Assembly: GCA_018623655.1 (NCBI GenBank)
Contig: JAAZVG010000059.1
Location: 1-8,452 of the forward strand
Origin: Flavobacteriaceae bacterium
GTDB lineage: Bacteria; Bacteroidota; Bacteroidia; Flavobacteriales; Flavobacteriaceae
Direction of reading: 5' to 3'
DNA: 8,452 nt
Each line of letters starts with the position of its first letter. Position 1 is the stretch's first letter. A program made the position numbers and the translations under genes. The notes beneath the pieces are model-generated. The model was not told where the DNA came from and did no database searches. It was given only the letters and a program-made list of their open reading frames with translations. Of the stretch, positions 8,079-8,452 are shown in pieces.

Positions 8079-8319
8079 CGAACTTCAAATTGTACTCATC
8101 ATAGCGGGGTGTTCTCTGGCACTAGTGACTGTATATAAGTTATTAAAGCTTCTTCTAACTCCTCTTAGAATTCTAGTTCGAATCTTGTTATCGCTTTTCG
8201 TACTCGCTGTTATGGCATACTTTGTCGCTGACTATTTTGGTTATGATTTGGTAGAAATCTTTTTTCAGTACTTTGAAAAAGAGAATAAGCGTTCATTAGG
8301 GGACCATATCCCATTATAA
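8065..8319 (+). CDS. Small two-helix membrane protein of unknown function
   Basis: I do not recognise this 84-residue protein. It has two hydrophobic segments, about 8-24 and 38-55, joined by a basic, leucine-rich linker with K25, K28, R35 and R39. A charged C-terminal tail follows, with acidic D61, E64, E71 and E73 and then KR at 75-76. By the positive-inside rule the linker should face the cytoplasm, with both ends outside. There is no signal peptidase site, cysteine motif or nucleotide-binding motif. The start overlaps the methyltransferase stop by 14 bases in another frame, with no clear Shine-Dalgarno, which fits translational coupling as the last gene of the operon. Hydrophobic composition, tight packing and a downstream promoter that begins just after its stop all support a real gene. 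The alternative is a spurious reading frame, which I think less likely. Confidence 0.72.
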   Translation: MTISDELQIVLIIAGCSLALVTVYKLLKLLLTPLRILVRILLSLFVLAVMAYFVADYFGYDLVEIFFQYFEKENKRSLGDHIPL

Positions 8320-8326
8320 AAGGATA

Positions 8327-8357
8327 TTGTACAATTAGGCTTAATAACCTAAATTTG
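8327..8357 (+). promoter_or_regulatory. Bacteroidota-type promoter for the tRNA-Arg gene
   Basis: TTG at 8327-8329, a 20-base spacer, then TAAATTTG at 8350-8357 match the Bacteroidota sigma-A consensus TTG-N17-23-TAnnTTTG, with every fixed -7 base present. Transcription should begin a few bases after 8357, leaving a short leader before the mature tRNA 5' end at 8374, which RNase P would remove. It begins just downstream of the stop of the small membrane gene, so the tRNA probably has its own promoter, though read-through from the operon could also feed it. Confidence 0.7.
8335..8352 (+). repeat. Small inverted repeat overlapping the tRNA-Arg promoter
   Basis: TTAGG (8335-8339) and CCTAA (8348-8352) form a five-pair stem around the eight-base loop CTTAATAA. 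Allowing one bulged A extends the symmetry to AATTAGG against CCTAAATT. It covers the promoter spacer and runs into the -7 box. It lacks a following T-run and is AT-rich, so it is at best a weak operon terminator; it could equally be an operator or chance. Confidence 0.3.
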
Positions 8358-8373
8358 CGCCCGTTATAGTAAT

Positions 8374-8447
8374 GGTCGCGTAGCTCAGCTGGATAGAGCA
8401 TCTGCCTTCTAAGCAGACGGTCCGGGGTTCGAATCCCTGCGCGATCA
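8374..8447 (+). tRNA. tRNA-Arg (anticodon UCU)
   Basis: The 74 bases fold into a complete cloverleaf. The acceptor stem GGTCGCG (8374-8380) pairs with CGCGATC (8440-8446) with one G-T wobble. The D stem is GCTC/GAGC, with GGA in the loop. The anticodon stem TCTGC/GCAGA encloses the loop CTTCTAA (8406-8412), with anticodon TCT at 8408-8410. The variable loop is five bases, and the T arm CGGGG-TTCGAAT-CCCTG holds the standard TTCGAAT loop. The discriminator is A8447 and CCA is not encoded, so it must be added after transcription. The tRNA decodes AGA and AGG. Position 20 is A, a known arginine identity element in E. coli. U36 followed by A37 makes it a predicted t6A substrate for the TsaD encoded in this window. 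Confidence 0.98.
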
Positions 8448-8452
8448 CTTAA

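Noticed and set aside
8210..8401. 63-codon minus-strand open frame across the small gene end and the tRNA
   Set aside because: It runs through a tRNA cloverleaf and a promoter, so it is very unlikely to be coding.
1..8452. CRISPR array, insertion sequence, prophage or defence island
   Set aside because: I saw no regularly spaced direct repeats, terminal inverted repeats, transposase motifs or phage genes; nearly every base is accounted for by housekeeping genes. Nothing was integrated at the tRNA within the window, but sequence beyond 8452 is not visible.

Overview
The window looks like ordinary chromosomal sequence from a member of the Bacteroidota, most likely a Flavobacteriales-type marine or freshwater lineage. 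Four things point that way. The DNA is AT-rich, and start codons mostly lack clear Shine-Dalgarno sequences. Several sites match the Bacteroidota sigma-A -7 consensus TAnnTTTG. The gene content and order (TamB-like protein divergent from tsaD, then rsmE, an AI-2E-type permease and a THUMP-like methyltransferase) is one I recall from this phylum. The exact taxon is inference.

Layout. Positions 1-4012 are filled by one long minus-strand gene for a TamB-family envelope protein. It starts at 4012 and runs off the left edge, so its last part is missing. The plus-strand block runs from 4013 to 8319 and holds five tightly packed genes: tsaD, rsmE, an AI-2E family permease, a class I SAM methyltransferase with a THUMP-like C-terminus, and an 84-residue two-helix membrane protein. 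Their junctions are a 4-base overlap, a 3-base gap, a 4-base overlap and a 14-base overlap, which strongly suggests one co-translated operon. A 54-base spacer then carries a good Bacteroidota promoter for a tRNA-Arg(UCU) gene at 8374-8447.

How the genes fit together. Three operon members act on RNA or probably do: t6A37 on tRNA by TsaD, m3U1498 on 16S rRNA by RsmE, and an uncharacterised methyltransferase. The other two are membrane proteins. The downstream tRNA-Arg(UCU) reads ANN codons and has U36-A37, so it should itself be a TsaD substrate. TamB belongs to envelope and outer-membrane biogenesis.

The most unusual structure is the divergent junction. The start codons of the TamB gene and tsaD touch back to back in CATATG (4010-4015) with no intergenic base. 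Each gene's promoter must therefore lie inside the other's coding sequence, and a consensus -7 box eight bases upstream of tsaD predicts a nearly leaderless mRNA. I found no mobile element, CRISPR array, phage gene or defence system.
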